Shown: positions 35,813 through 45,139, counted from the first letter of the stretch. The stretch: DNA of 64,000 bases from Gemmatimonadota bacterium (GCA_021295785.1 JAGWBR010000002.1:2376-66375), one strand, 5' to 3'. Program-made: numbers and translations. The notes: generated by a model not told the origin, from the sequence alone.

Positions 35813-37236
35813 AAAGACTGGTGCTGGGCGCCATCGGCGCCGTGCTTGTTGGCGGTGCTGCGGGAGCGGCCGCCCCCGCACAGGCGCAGGAGACACCGGT
35901 GCTGATTACCGGTGCCACGATCCTGACCGCGGCCGAGCCGTTCAAGATTGAAAACGGCGCGGTCTTGTTTGAGGATGGCCGGATCCGCGCCGCAGGCCCC
36001 GCGGACGAGGTAGATGCGCCGGCCAACGCCACCGTGATTGACGGGCAGGGGATGTTCGTGACCCCGGGCATCGTTGACGCCCACTCGCACATCGCGTCCG
36101 ACGCCACCAACGAAGGTTCCGTGTCGGTGTCGTCGATGGTATCGATCAAAGACGTTATCGACCCCACCGACATCTCGATCTACCGCGAAGCGGCCGGCGG
36201 CACGACCACCTCGCACGTGATGCACGGTAGCGCCAACCCGATTGGCGGGCAGAACGCGGTCATCAAGCACCGCTGGGGTTCCGATGCGGCCGGAATGCTG
36301 ATGGACGCGCCGCCGACCATCAAGTTCGCATTGGGAGAAAACCCCAAGCGCTCCAACTCGAACACGATTCCCGGCGTGCCGCAGCGGTATCCGGCAACTC
36401 GCATGGGGGTGATGGACGTGATTCGCCAGGCCTTCACCGACGCCGCGGAATACAGGGCGCGGTGGGAGGCATACGAAGAGCTGGTTGCCCGCGGGGACCG
36501 GAGTGCCATCCCGCCGCGCAGGGATCTTCGGCTGGATCCTCTGGTGGGTGTTCTAAACGGCGAGATTCTGGTCCACGCCCACAGCTACAGGGCCGACGAG
36601 ATTCTGCAGCTGATGCGCGTTGCCGAGGAGTTCGGGTTCCGAATTCACGTGTTCCAGCACGTGTTGGAGGGCTACCGGGTGGCGGACGAAATGCGCGAGC
36701 ATGGTGCTTCCGCATCGACGTTTTCCGACTGGTGGGCGTACAAGGTCGAGGCCTACGAAGCCATTCCGCACAACGCCGCCATCATGACCCGACGCGGCAT
36801 TCTCGTTTCGATCAACTCCGACAGCTCGGAAGAGGGCCGGCACCTGAACCAGGAAGCTGCGAAGACGATGAAATGGGGCGGGCTTACCGAAGAAGAAGCC
36901 CTGGCTACCGTTACCATCAACCCGGCCGTGCAACTGGGCATCGATGACCGCGTGGGTTCGCTCGAAGCGGGCAAGGATGCCGACGTCGTGTTGTGGGAGA
37001 ACTACCCACTGTCATCGTTCGCCAAGGTGCGTACCACCTGGGTCGACGGCGAAGTCGTGTTCGACGTCGATGCGGACATGGCGATGAGGGCCGAGCGGGA
37101 AACCGAGAAGCAACGGCTGCGCGAGATGTTGGGCGAGGCCGAGGCAGACGAGGCCGAGAGCGACGAAACTGGTGCCGCCCGCCTGCGTGGCGGGCGCGGT
37201 CCCGGCAACCGTTCCGAAGAAAGGGCGGGAATATGA
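35809..37236 (+). CDS. Secreted metal-dependent amidohydrolase (second of three, ligands intact)
   Basis: 475 residues, signal peptide ending PAQAQE. Metal ligands are complete: HSH in GIVDAHSHIAS, His in ILVHAHSYRAD, His in IHVFQHVLEG and Asp in SINSDSSEE. The sandwich domain closes around GSLEAGKDADVVLWENYPL. It resembles imidazolonepropionase/prolidase-like amidohydrolases, so it likely cuts a cyclic amide or peptide bond outside the cytoplasm. It overlaps both neighbours by four bases, which favours balanced production of the three proteins. Confidence 0.9.
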   Translation: MKRLVLGAIGAVLVGGAAGAAAPAQAQETPVLITGATILTAAEPFKIENGAVLFEDGRIRAAGPADEVDAPANATVIDGQGMFVTPGIVDAHSHIASDATNEGSVSVSSMVSIKDVIDPTDISIYREAAGGTTTSHVMHGSANPIGGQNAVIKHRWGSDAAGMLMDAPPTIKFALGENPKRSNSNTIPGVPQRYPATRMGVMDVIRQAFTDAAEYRARWEAYEELVARGDRSAIPPRRDLRLDPLVGVLNGEILVHAHSYRADEILQLMRVAEEFGFRIHVFQHVLEGYRVADEMREHGASASTFSDWWAYKVEAYEAIPHNAAIMTRRGILVSINSDSSEEGRHLNQEAAKTMKWGGLTEEEALATVTINPAVQLGIDDRVGSLEAGKDADVVLWENYPLSSFAKVRTTWVDGEVVFDVDADMAMRAERETEKQRLREMLGEAEADEAESDETGAARLRGGRGPGNRSEERAGI

Positions 37237-38636
37237 ACCAGACGAGCAATGCGCCGCGCCGCGCCGTCCGTTCGGGCGGTTTCCGGCGGCAGCAAATCGG
37301 GAGCGGTGCCACAGCCTTCCTGCTTGGTTCGGTCGCTGCGGCTTGCGCGGGTCTGTTGGCGCCGGCGGCTTCCGAAGCACAGGAAGCGGGGGCCTACGCG
37401 GTCGTGGGGGCCACCATCCACACAGTCGCGGAGGGAGTCATCGAGAACGGCACGATCGTGATGCGCGACGGGCGCATTATCGCGGTCGGCCAAGACGTGG
37501 AGGTGCCCCCGGGCGCCGAGGTGGTCAACGGCGAGGGCAAGCACGTCTATCCGGGCATGATCGACGCGTTCAGCTCGCTGGGCCTGACCGAGATCGGTGC
37601 GGTCCCCGCTACCAACGACCAGTCCGAGTTGGGGAACTGGAATCCGCACCTGAACGCCCACACGGCCATCCACCCGGCCAGCGAGCACATCCCCGTCGCC
37701 CGGGCGAACGGGATCACCCACACGCTGTCCGCGCCGGGTGGCGGCGGGACCGGCATCGCAGGGCAAGCCACACTGATTCATCTGGACGGCTGGTCGGTCG
37801 AGGAAATGGAAATCACCGAGTCCGCGGCGATGGTCGTCTCGTGGCCTTCCCTGGGCGGTCGCGGTCGCGGCCGTTTCGGCGGGGGAGGCGGAGGCGGCAA
37901 TTTCCGCGAAGCGCAGCGCCGGTTTGACGAGCAGGTCGGTGAAATGGAGGACTGGTTCGAGGCGGCGCTCCACTACCGTGACGCGCTGGCCTCCGGGTCA
38001 ACCCGTGTAACCAGAGACCTCCAGCTGGAGAGCCTGGCTCGCGTGCTGGACGGGGGAATGAAGTTGATCGTGCGGGCCAACGGGCACCGCGAGATCACTT
38101 CGGCGGTCGAGTTCGCTGAGAAGTGGGAGCTCGACATCGCGATCGCCGGGGCCACCGGTGCCCGCGAGATCGCCGACATGCTGGCCGAAAAGAACATCCC
38201 GGTTATCCTGGGGCCGGTGCAGCGGACACCGTCGGGCAGGGACGCGGCCTACGACGATCCCAACACCCTGCCCGGCGTGTTGCGGGGAGCGGGGGTTGAT
38301 ATCGCATTTGCCACGTTCAACTCTTCAGATTCAAGGACGCTGCCTTACGAAGCGGCCAACTCGGTCTCGTGGGGGCTGCCCCGCGATGCCGCCATGGAGG
38401 CCGTCACGCTCGGGGCCGCCCGTATCCTGGGCGTCCAGGACAGGCTGGGATCGCTGGAGGTGGGGAAGGTGGGCAACGTCATCGTAACCGATGGCGACCC
38501 GCTGGAGATCACGACCAGGATCGAGCATGTCTTCATCCGCGGCATGCCGTCGGACATGGACAACAAACACGACCGTTTGTGGGAGAAGTACCGTAACCGG
38601 CCGGACAGCCGCCCGGTTGTCACAACCACCACCTGA
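37233..38636 (+). CDS. Secreted amidohydrolase-family protein lacking the HxH metal ligands (third of three)
   Basis: 467 residues from ATG 37233, overlapping the previous stop (ATGA); an in-frame codon upstream at 36993 lies inside the previous gene and is rejected. A signal peptide ends near ASEAQE. The sandwich domain reads VVGATIHTVAEGVIENGT. At the HxH site it has VYPGMIDAFSSLGL, again with no histidines. A Gly-rich loop (GRFGGGGGGG) is at about residue 210. C-terminal fold marks remain (AVTLGAARILGVQDRLGSLEVGKVGNVIV). Like the first gene, it is likely inactive as a metal hydrolase or a partner subunit. Confidence 0.85.
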   Translation: MNQTSNAPRRAVRSGGFRRQQIGSGATAFLLGSVAAACAGLLAPAASEAQEAGAYAVVGATIHTVAEGVIENGTIVMRDGRIIAVGQDVEVPPGAEVVNGEGKHVYPGMIDAFSSLGLTEIGAVPATNDQSELGNWNPHLNAHTAIHPASEHIPVARANGITHTLSAPGGGGTGIAGQATLIHLDGWSVEEMEITESAAMVVSWPSLGGRGRGRFGGGGGGGNFREAQRRFDEQVGEMEDWFEAALHYRDALASGSTRVTRDLQLESLARVLDGGMKLIVRANGHREITSAVEFAEKWELDIAIAGATGAREIADMLAEKNIPVILGPVQRTPSGRDAAYDDPNTLPGVLRGAGVDIAFATFNSSDSRTLPYEAANSVSWGLPRDAAMEAVTLGAARILGVQDRLGSLEVGKVGNVIVTDGDPLEITTRIEHVFIRGMPSDMDNKHDRLWEKYRNRPDSRPVVTTTT

Positions 38637-38681
38637 CGGCGCGGTGCGGCGAAAGCAACAGCCAGCGATGAGGGGTGCCCC

Positions 38682-39098
38682 GTGAGCGCCCCTCACGTGA
38701 ATCTCACCTGGAAGGACGACTTCGAGTTCTCCGCCTCCCGGGGTCAGTTTGTGACCGCCATTGACGGAAATGAAAGGGCGGGACCCAGCCCGGTTTCGAT
38801 GTTGATTGAGTCGGTGGCGGCGTGCGCCGCGATCGATGTGGTGCACGTGCTGCGCAAAGGCCGGCAAGAGTTGGAAGGGTTGCAAATCTCGGTCTGGTCG
38901 GACCGGGTCGAATCATCGCCGCGGCGCCTGACGGGGCTTCGGTTCGAATTCCGCGTGGCCGGGCCGGTCGCCGAGAAAAAGGCCCGGCGCGCGATCGACC
39001 TTTCCTTCGAGAAGCTGTGTTCGGTCTACCATTCGCTCAGACCCGACATTGACCTGAGCTGGGACTTGGTAATGCAGACCGGCGGGCAGGCTACCTGA
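38682..39098 (+). CDS. OsmC-family peroxiredoxin-like protein
   Basis: 138 residues, GTG start with GAGGGG upstream. OsmC/Ohr fold: GPSPVSMLIESVAACAAIDVVHVL contains the first catalytic Cys in the characteristic helix, and the second Cys is in LSFEKLCSVYHSL. These proteins reduce organic or fatty-acid hydroperoxides in the cytoplasm. A 46-base gap after the amidohydrolase operon makes co-transcription possible. Its last eight bases overlap the next gene on the opposite strand. Confidence 0.88.
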   Translation: MSAPHVNLTWKDDFEFSASRGQFVTAIDGNERAGPSPVSMLIESVAACAAIDVVHVLRKGRQELEGLQISVWSDRVESSPRRLTGLRFEFRVAGPVAEKKARRAIDLSFEKLCSVYHSLRPDIDLSWDLVMQTGGQAT

Positions 39099-39912
39099 AG
39101 GGCGTGACTCCGGCCTGATTCCGCGCCCACGTCAGGAACTCGGGCGAGTGAGGGCTCCAAACAAGAATCGCGCCGCACTTTGACTGTCGGATGTACTCGC
39201 CAGGGATCTCCAGCTCGCGGCGGTAGACCTCCACGGCTCCCAGCTCGTCGCGCGGCAAGTCGTCGAATTCCATCCCGGCCTGGTACACGCCGTCCAGGTA
39301 AAGGGCCGGCGCGCAGTTGGACTGGGAGAAACCCCGAAAGCGAACTGTCGCCCGGTTGTGCTGGATACGCGAAACGGTAACGCCGGGCAGCCCCCTCAGA
39401 AGATCGCTGGGGAGCCGGGGGTTCCTCCGAATGATCTGTTCCGGAAGAAAGAACGTCCCCTGACCGAGCTCCATTCGTTGCTCCAGCCCCGAGAGGTTGC
39501 GGTCAGCCCGGGTCTGCCTGGCCTCCACGACCAGCTCCTGCAACCTGATGTAGGAGTCGCTTAGCAAGAAGGTCGCGCGGTTCGTCTCGTCCGCGACGAG
39601 GTCAATGGCCAGCCGCGCTGGTTCAAACCCTATCCGCCTGACTTCGACCGTGTCGTGGCCCGCCGGCGTAACCGGGATGCGGAACGTGCCGTCTTCGGTG
39701 GTGATGGCCCCCATGCCGGACAAGGCCATGATCACGGTCGCGCCCTCAACGGGCAGACCCGTCACGGCGCTGACCACCGTTCCAATGAACGTGGCGGGGG
39801 GGACCGGCTCCCGCGATCCAGAACTGTCCTGAGCACCGGCACCAACCGGAAGCGCCAGCGCGCAGACGAAAGCTGCCATCGCGGCAGTCCCGCCACTCCG
39901 ACCCAGAGTCAC
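39091..39912 (-). CDS. Exported CarboxypepD_reg plus TonB-plug protein without barrel
   Basis: 273 residues, GTG start with a strong AGGAGGAGG upstream and a signal peptide ending VGAGAQ. Residues about 40-125 are a carboxypeptidase-regulatory-like Ig domain (FIGTVVSAVTGLPVEGATVIM, TTEDGTFRIPV). Residues about 150-255 resemble a TonB receptor plug (LPSDLLRGLPGVTVSRI, ALYLDGVYQAG, LGAVEVYRR). No beta-barrel follows. Similar barrel-less proteins may be fragments of receptors or separate periplasmic partners. It ends in a normal stop, so it is not an obvious truncation by the window. Confidence 0.8.
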   Translation of the reverse strand: MTLGRSGGTAAMAAFVCALALPVGAGAQDSSGSREPVPPATFIGTVVSAVTGLPVEGATVIMALSGMGAITTEDGTFRIPVTPAGHDTVEVRRIGFEPARLAIDLVADETNRATFLLSDSYIRLQELVVEARQTRADRNLSGLEQRMELGQGTFFLPEQIIRRNPRLPSDLLRGLPGVTVSRIQHNRATVRFRGFSQSNCAPALYLDGVYQAGMEFDDLPRDELGAVEVYRRELEIPGEYIRQSKCGAILVWSPHSPEFLTWARNQAGVTPFR

Positions 39913-39917
39913 AATCG

Positions 39918-39926
39918 CCTCCTCCT
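39918..39926 (-). promoter_or_regulatory. Shine-Dalgarno of the plug-like gene
   Basis: AGGAGGAGG lies five bases before the GTG start (39912..39910). It strongly supports this GTG. Confidence 0.75.
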
Positions 39927-39955
39927 CCCAGGTTTGGGCATAGGCGCCACCTCGG

Positions 39956-40150
39956 TCAGGCGGCGCAAGCCATGTCCCTGCCGCAGCACCGCGGTGACTT
40001 GATCATTCCACATCCGTCCGGGCATTTCGACACGTGGACCGAGGACCCGTCTTCTTTCTCGAGGACGCTGTGCACGAGGTCAGCGTCACATTTGCCGCAC
40101 GTCATTCTGCCTACGCTCATGCCGCACGCTTCGCAACAATATGCCGCCAT
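39956..40150 (-). CDS. Small Cys-rich, probably zinc-binding protein
   Basis: 64 residues, unknown function. Cysteines are paired as in zinc ribbons: YCCEACG, MTCGKCDADL, SKCPDGCGM and RCCGRDMAC. Such an ordered Cys pattern in a short open frame, with an ATG start preceded by GGAGGAG, argues for a real gene. Possibly a metal-binding or redox protein. I cannot name the family. Confidence 0.65.
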   Translation of the reverse strand: MAAYCCEACGMSVGRMTCGKCDADLVHSVLEKEDGSSVHVSKCPDGCGMIKSPRCCGRDMACAA

Positions 40151-40259
40151 GTGGTCGTCTCCTCCGTCAACCGGTGGCCACCGCCCGGACGCCCGGGCAT
40201 CACCATTTCAATGTACCTGGCGGGGATGGCGGTCGCAGTCCGGCCCGGCCGCCGGGGCC

Positions 40260-42758
40260 TCAACGCCTCCCGGCCAGAATCTCCTCGAAGGTGTGGTTCA
40301 TGATCGGGTACTGGCGCCAGTCCTGGTAGTCGAAGTGCCACCATTCGTATTCATAGACCCTGAAGCCCTCGGCCTCCATCACGCTCCTCAGGAGATCTCT
40401 CCGCCAGCGCTGGCGGGCCGTTCCCCCCACATACAGGGGATAGGACCGCTCGGAGAATTCGTCGTACCCGCCGGTCGTTTCCAGCGGGGTGCCGGTCGCA
40501 AGATCGTACAACGTCAAGTCGATCGCGGCCCCGCGGTTATGCCTGGAGCCGCCCGCCGGATTGGCCACGAAATGCCTCTGCTCATCGGGCGTGGCATCAT
40601 AGAACATCTTGGTTACAAACCACGGCCGGTAGGCGTCAAAAACCAAGATGCCAAAACCGTGCCCGGCGAGGCGGTCGGCAGCCCGCGCGGTTGCCCGGGC
40701 GGCCGGTTCTTGCAGGAAGGCGCGCGGCTCGGAGTAGAACCGGGACTGCATGAAATTGTTGGTTCCCGCATAGCGAATGTCGTACTGAACCGCCGGTACG
40801 ACTTCGGATAGCTCAACCAGGTCCGGATCGCGCAGTTCGCCTTGCTCCGCGGGAGGCGACGCCGCGAGTGCTTCGCCCCGCAGTTCTTCGACGGGCCGCC
40901 GCGGAACGATGACGAATGTCTCGCCGGTGGCGGCTCCCGACCGCCGGGGGAACCGGATTCCGGCTGCGACCGCGGAAACGACCGAACCCGCGGCGTCTCG
41001 CTCAAACTCCACCCCCTCGCCGTGGTACAAACCCCCTCCCACCGGAAACGCGAACCTGTCCGGTCCGATTTCGGTCAGTTCGGCCATCTCGATCCATTCA
41101 ATAAGGGCGTGCAGGCTGCCCCTGTCCTCGTAGATGAACAACACGTTGTGGTCCCAGCCGTATTCTCCGATCAGTGGTGAAAACCGCGCCGGCGAATCCG
41201 CGGGTTCTGGTCCGGGCCAATCGGAGACTCGCGTGAACACGGTGCCGTCCCGCGCCGTAATCCCCTCTCTGGAAACGGTGAAGAAGCCCCCGAATCCGTG
41301 GCGGTCGTCTGCGATCAGAGTGTCTCCCCGGGCGCGCAACCGATACCGTGCCTGGCCCAGCTCAACGAACGCGTCGGTTTCGCCGCCTGCACCCAGGCCG
41401 GCGCGCACGGTCAGCCGCATGCCCCCGGGACCGGCCTCGAAAACACCGGCAGCCGCGTCCAGCACGCGGGCCGGGACAGGTTCGGTCACCGCGAAATCGG
41501 GCAGCGCCTCGCCCCGTGCCTCTGCGACCAGAAGCCGCAAGGCGTAATCGACCACCCGGTCCGTCACGGCGTTGGACACGTCCACGGTGGTCACGGCGAC
41601 CGCGCCCATTTTCTGGTCGGGCAGCATCCCCAGCTGAGTGGCGAACCCGTAGATGGCACCCCCGTGGCCCGCATAGCGGTCTCCGTCCAGAGTCCCCAGT
41701 CCGAAGCCGATCCCGAACTGGGATCCCTCCCCGAACTGCGGGCTCAGCATGCTGTCCATGGTTGTTTCTTCCAGAATCCGGCCGGATTCACCGACTCCCC
41801 CGGCCAACACCGCGGACATGAACAGCGCCAGATCCGCCACGGTCGAATACATGCTGCCCGCGGGCGACATCCCAAGCTCGAACGTTGGAGCCGCGAACTG
41901 CCGGCCGTCATAACCCCACATGAGGGCGTCCGCGAGGTTTGCGGTTACCCGGGGACCGGGTTGGAAGGAGCTGTCGTCCATGCCCAGCGGGTCCAGTACC
42001 GCGCGCTTCACGTAGTCGGCGAACGGCTCGTCCTGCGTTGCCTCCAGCACATATCCGACAAGCGCAATACCAGCGTTGGAGTACTTGACCCGTTCACCCG
42101 GCGGATACACCCGCTCAAGGCCGCTGAGGCTGGCTACGGTTTCGGCCAGCGACGGCTCGTCGGTAGCGAAATAGTGCCCCGCCGGAGGCTCGCGCACGAG
42201 GCCCGCCCGGTGCGCCATCAGCTGGCGAAGCGTGGGCCCGGTGGCCGAGGGGTCCTCGCCTGGTGCGGGCAGCGATTCAAACTCGGGCAGGTAATCGGTC
42301 AGGGGAGCGTCCAGGTGTAGTTCGCCGCGTTCCACCAACTGCATTACGGCGATGTCGGTAAACAACTTGGAGACCGACCCCACGCGGTAGACGGTCTCGA
42401 CGTCCGCCCCGACGCCTTCGCCAGGTCGGGCCTCGCCGAAACCACCGGCCCACACCAGTCCGGCAGAATCCACGAGGGCGACCGACATTGCCGGCAGGCC
42501 CTTGTCATCCATCTCGGCCTCGATGAACCGAGTCAACCTGGTCACAAGGGCGGACCCCTCCGACACCCGCATTTCCGACCCGGACTGGTCCGGTCTCCGG
42601 CCTGCCACAACGGTGGCGACCGCTGCGCCCGAGGTAGCCAGCACGAGGGTGGCCAAGATGCCCGCCCGGGTCCGTCCCAGCGAATCCTGGGCGACCCGCC
42701 TGGGCGTAGTTTCTTCCGCCAGCCCACGGTTACTCGATTGCGTGTTCATTCGTCTCAT
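40260..42758 (-). CDS. Fusion of beta-lactamase-fold hydrolase with VanX-type D-Ala-D-Ala dipeptidase
   Basis: 832 residues from ATG 42758, with GAGG nine bases before it. After an N-terminal hydrophobic segment (GILATLVLATSGAAVATVV), residues about 75-400 are a beta-lactamase/PBP4b-like domain: SVSK nucleophile motif, YSN in RVKYSNAGIAL and GHGG. A lipocalin-like linker follows to about residue 600. The last 210 residues are a peptidase M15D (VanX/DdpX) domain: DIRYAGTNNFM, FDAYRP, zinc ligands in SRHNRGAAIDL and catalytic Glu with zinc His in EYEWWHFDY. Both domains act on D-Ala-containing peptides, so the protein may process peptidoglycan stem peptides in the periplasm. Divergent from the next Omp85-like gene. 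Confidence 0.9.
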   Translation of the reverse strand: MRRMNTQSSNRGLAEETTPRRVAQDSLGRTRAGILATLVLATSGAAVATVVAGRRPDQSGSEMRVSEGSALVTRLTRFIEAEMDDKGLPAMSVALVDSAGLVWAGGFGEARPGEGVGADVETVYRVGSVSKLFTDIAVMQLVERGELHLDAPLTDYLPEFESLPAPGEDPSATGPTLRQLMAHRAGLVREPPAGHYFATDEPSLAETVASLSGLERVYPPGERVKYSNAGIALVGYVLEATQDEPFADYVKRAVLDPLGMDDSSFQPGPRVTANLADALMWGYDGRQFAAPTFELGMSPAGSMYSTVADLALFMSAVLAGGVGESGRILEETTMDSMLSPQFGEGSQFGIGFGLGTLDGDRYAGHGGAIYGFATQLGMLPDQKMGAVAVTTVDVSNAVTDRVVDYALRLLVAEARGEALPDFAVTEPVPARVLDAAAGVFEAGPGGMRLTVRAGLGAGGETDAFVELGQARYRLRARGDTLIADDRHGFGGFFTVSREGITARDGTVFTRVSDWPGPEPADSPARFSPLIGEYGWDHNVLFIYEDRGSLHALIEWIEMAELTEIGPDRFAFPVGGGLYHGEGVEFERDAAGSVVSAVAAGIRFPRRSGAATGETFVIVPRRPVEELRGEALAASPPAEQGELRDPDLVELSEVVPAVQYDIRYAGTNNFMQSRFYSEPRAFLQEPAARATARAADRLAGHGFGILVFDAYRPWFVTKMFYDATPDEQRHFVANPAGGSRHNRGAAIDLTLYDLATGTPLETTGGYDEFSERSYPLYVGGTARQRWRRDLLRSVMEAEGFRVYEYEWWHFDYQDWRQYPIMNHTFEEILAGRR

Positions 42759-42819
42759 CTTCGTCCACCTCGGGTTCCCGGCACTCATCGCCAGTACTCA
42801 TCATCCGACCTTGATTCCT

Positions 42820-45099
42820 ATGAAGCCTGCAACATTTCGAAAGATACTCCTGGCGGGAGCATTCTCGACCATGTGGCCAGCGCTGGCTGACCCAATCAGC
42901 ACTGCCGGGCAGACGCCGGGCGGGCCAGGTCCGGTACCCCTGGATGCGTTTGCGTCGCCCGAGGTTGAGGCGCTGATCACACGTGCCCGCGAAAGCCGCG
43001 CGGAGCGGGGGATTGGAATCGAGGGCTACGAAGCCCGTTACACGGAGAGGTTCTACGTGGGAGCTGGGGGACGGGCCCTGACCCGGGAGAGAGCCGTCTT
43101 CCACCGCGAACGGGTTGCCAGAGTGCGGTGGACGCCCGGCGAACCCTCGGTGATACAGTGGGAGGGTGCCCGGAGCGGCGTGCCCATAGCCGGGATTGCG
43201 GTGAAATTTGAAGATGACCTGAGCGCCGATGACCATTTTGAATTTGATCTGGATATGCTCGATCCGGCCACCGACCGAACAACATTGGGAGAAGGCGGCG
43301 CGCTGCACCCGCTGGCCGACACGGCGCATTACCACTACCGGTACCGGGCGGGCGACACCTTGCGGATCGTGTTTCCGGCGGAAAACAGGGCCGTAACTCT
43401 GGTGGAGATCCTGGTCGAGGCCCGTGAAGCCAGCACGGACAGAATCACGGGCTCGTTCTGGTTCGACGTCGAGACATCGGTTCTGGCCCGCGCAGTATAC
43501 CGACCTGCCGCCGATTTCCACTCCGACCGTGACCCCGAGGCGCAACGGGAGATACCGCGGTTGATTCAACCGGTGCGGGCGATCGTCGAGCATGTGGTGA
43601 TCGACTACGAGCTCCAGGAACGCAGCTGGTGGCTCCCCTCACGAGTGGCCATGTCGGCGCGCGGGTCGTTGCGATCCGAAGCGGTCAGTTTCCCGTTTCT
43701 GTACGAGATGACCTTCACCGACTACGTGGTCAACGAGCCTCCGACATTCGGTCTGGACGAATCCCTGCCGCCGGGATGGTCAACGTGGACCGCCTTTGAG
43801 AGTTCGGATGAAGAAGCTGACCGTGACGACGGGGCGGATCCCCCGGAAGTGGCGGATCCGGGAGCAGTAGCCGACACCGCGCGCCTCCGACGGATGACGG
43901 TGATCGTGCCTCCGCTCCAGGAACTCGTCGATTCACCAAGTCTGCCGCCCCCGCTGTACGAGGGCGCGGACGGCGCATTCACCAGGGCCGAGCTGGACGA
44001 TGCGACGCGCCGGCTGTCCGGGCTGGTGCTGCCTCGGCCCCCGCAGGTGTCGACGTTTTTTGGCCTGCCCGACGTTCGGTACAACCGGGTCGAGGCGTTT
44101 TCTCCAGGGATTGGCGTCACCATGCCCACCGGCGCCAATGCGGGCCTGAGGGCAAGCGGCCGCATCCAGACCGCGGGATGGCGGCCATCGGCGCAGGTGA
44201 CCTTCTACTCCGGTGACGCCCCCGTCCGCTGGGAGGTGTCGGGCTATTCCCGCATTGCGGCGGTGGACAACTGGGAAGGTCCGCTGGACCTGGGGAACAC
44301 CCTCTCCAGTCTGCTCGCGGGGGTCGACGACGGTTTCTATTTCAGGGAAACGGGTGCCGAGGCGGGTGTCCAGCGCTCGACCGGACGGCTGTACCTGGAG
44401 GCTTCACTCTGGGCGGCGCGCCACGGGGCGCTGGAGAAGGGCACGGACTTCTCGATGCTCTCGCTGGTCCTGGGCCGTGACCAGCGTGCCAATTTTGAAG
44501 CCCGCGGTGCGGACCTGGGCGGAATCAGGGCAAGCGTGGACTGGTTGTCGGGCCGTGACCCGACGCGTCCTGCCGTAACACTGTCCCTTGCGGGCGAGGC
44601 GGGAACCGGTTCGGCCGACCTGCCCCCGGAGGGCGTGCAGCACGGTGGGGCCCCGAACGAGAGTGTCAGTTACGCGCGGATCCTGGGCGGGGCCTCGGTT
44701 TTCATTCCGGCGGGCCGCTGGGCGATTGCCACCGAAGTGCAGGCTGGCCGGGTGACGGGCGACGTGCTGCCCCAGCGAGAGTTCTACCTTGGCGGCCCCC
44801 AGACGCTCCGGGGGTTGGTGCCGGGCACCATCATCGGGCCGGAGTTTTCTCGCGGCCGGGTGGAGCTGGGGTTGGGTTTCGCCCTTGCCCCCCGGTCGGG
44901 GGCGCCTGCTGCCGGTCTTCGGATTGTCGGGTTCTTCGACGTGGCGGCTCCCGAGATCAGCTTTGACCCCGAAGGGCTGCGGAGCAGTGCCGGAGTTGGG
45001 GTTTCGCTCCTGGACGGGCTGCTGCGGATGGACTGGGCCCGGGGACTGAGCGCGGGGGATCCGTGGCGGGTCCATTTCTACCTAGACGCATTGATGTGA
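42820..45099 (+). CDS. Omp85-type outer-membrane barrel protein
   Basis: 759 residues from ATG 42820 with a signal peptide ending near PALADP; the open frame reaches back to 42502 inside the divergent gene, which is rejected. The N-terminal 400 residues are an unfamiliar beta-rich domain with a long acidic loop (ESSDEEADRDDG). The C-terminal half carries barrel strands and REFYLGGPQTLRGL, the Omp85 VRGF/Y-like motif at the last strands. The C-terminus YLDALM is not a typical terminal Phe. It may be an assembly factor or exporter. Gene pairs of divergent peptidase and barrel might be co-regulated (inference). Confidence 0.78.
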   Translation: MKPATFRKILLAGAFSTMWPALADPISTAGQTPGGPGPVPLDAFASPEVEALITRARESRAERGIGIEGYEARYTERFYVGAGGRALTRERAVFHRERVARVRWTPGEPSVIQWEGARSGVPIAGIAVKFEDDLSADDHFEFDLDMLDPATDRTTLGEGGALHPLADTAHYHYRYRAGDTLRIVFPAENRAVTLVEILVEAREASTDRITGSFWFDVETSVLARAVYRPAADFHSDRDPEAQREIPRLIQPVRAIVEHVVIDYELQERSWWLPSRVAMSARGSLRSEAVSFPFLYEMTFTDYVVNEPPTFGLDESLPPGWSTWTAFESSDEEADRDDGADPPEVADPGAVADTARLRRMTVIVPPLQELVDSPSLPPPLYEGADGAFTRAELDDATRRLSGLVLPRPPQVSTFFGLPDVRYNRVEAFSPGIGVTMPTGANAGLRASGRIQTAGWRPSAQVTFYSGDAPVRWEVSGYSRIAAVDNWEGPLDLGNTLSSLLAGVDDGFYFRETGAEAGVQRSTGRLYLEASLWAARHGALEKGTDFSMLSLVLGRDQRANFEARGADLGGIRASVDWLSGRDPTRPAVTLSLAGEAGTGSADLPPEGVQHGGAPNESVSYARILGGASVFIPAGRWAIATEVQAGRVTGDVLPQREFYLGGPQTLRGLVPGTIIGPEFSRGRVELGLGFALAPRSGAPAAGLRIVGFFDVAAPEISFDPEGLRSSAGVGVSLLDGLLRMDWARGLSAGDPWRVHFYLDALM

Positions 45100-45122
45100 C
45101 CCTGCGAGCGAACTTTGTAACC

Positions 45123-45139
45123 ACGCGGCCGCGCCGCGT
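45123..45139 (+). terminator. GC-rich hairpin after the Omp85-type gene
   Basis: ACGCGGC and GCCGCGT form a seven-pair stem with a three-base loop, 24 bases after the stop at 45099. No T-tract follows, so it may only slow or protect the transcript. The rest of the 187-base gap up to lepB shows nothing more. Confidence 0.35.

Noticed and set aside
34061-35896. Long open frame opposite the first amidohydrolase
   Set aside because: No domains; the plus-strand gene has signal peptide and fold marks.
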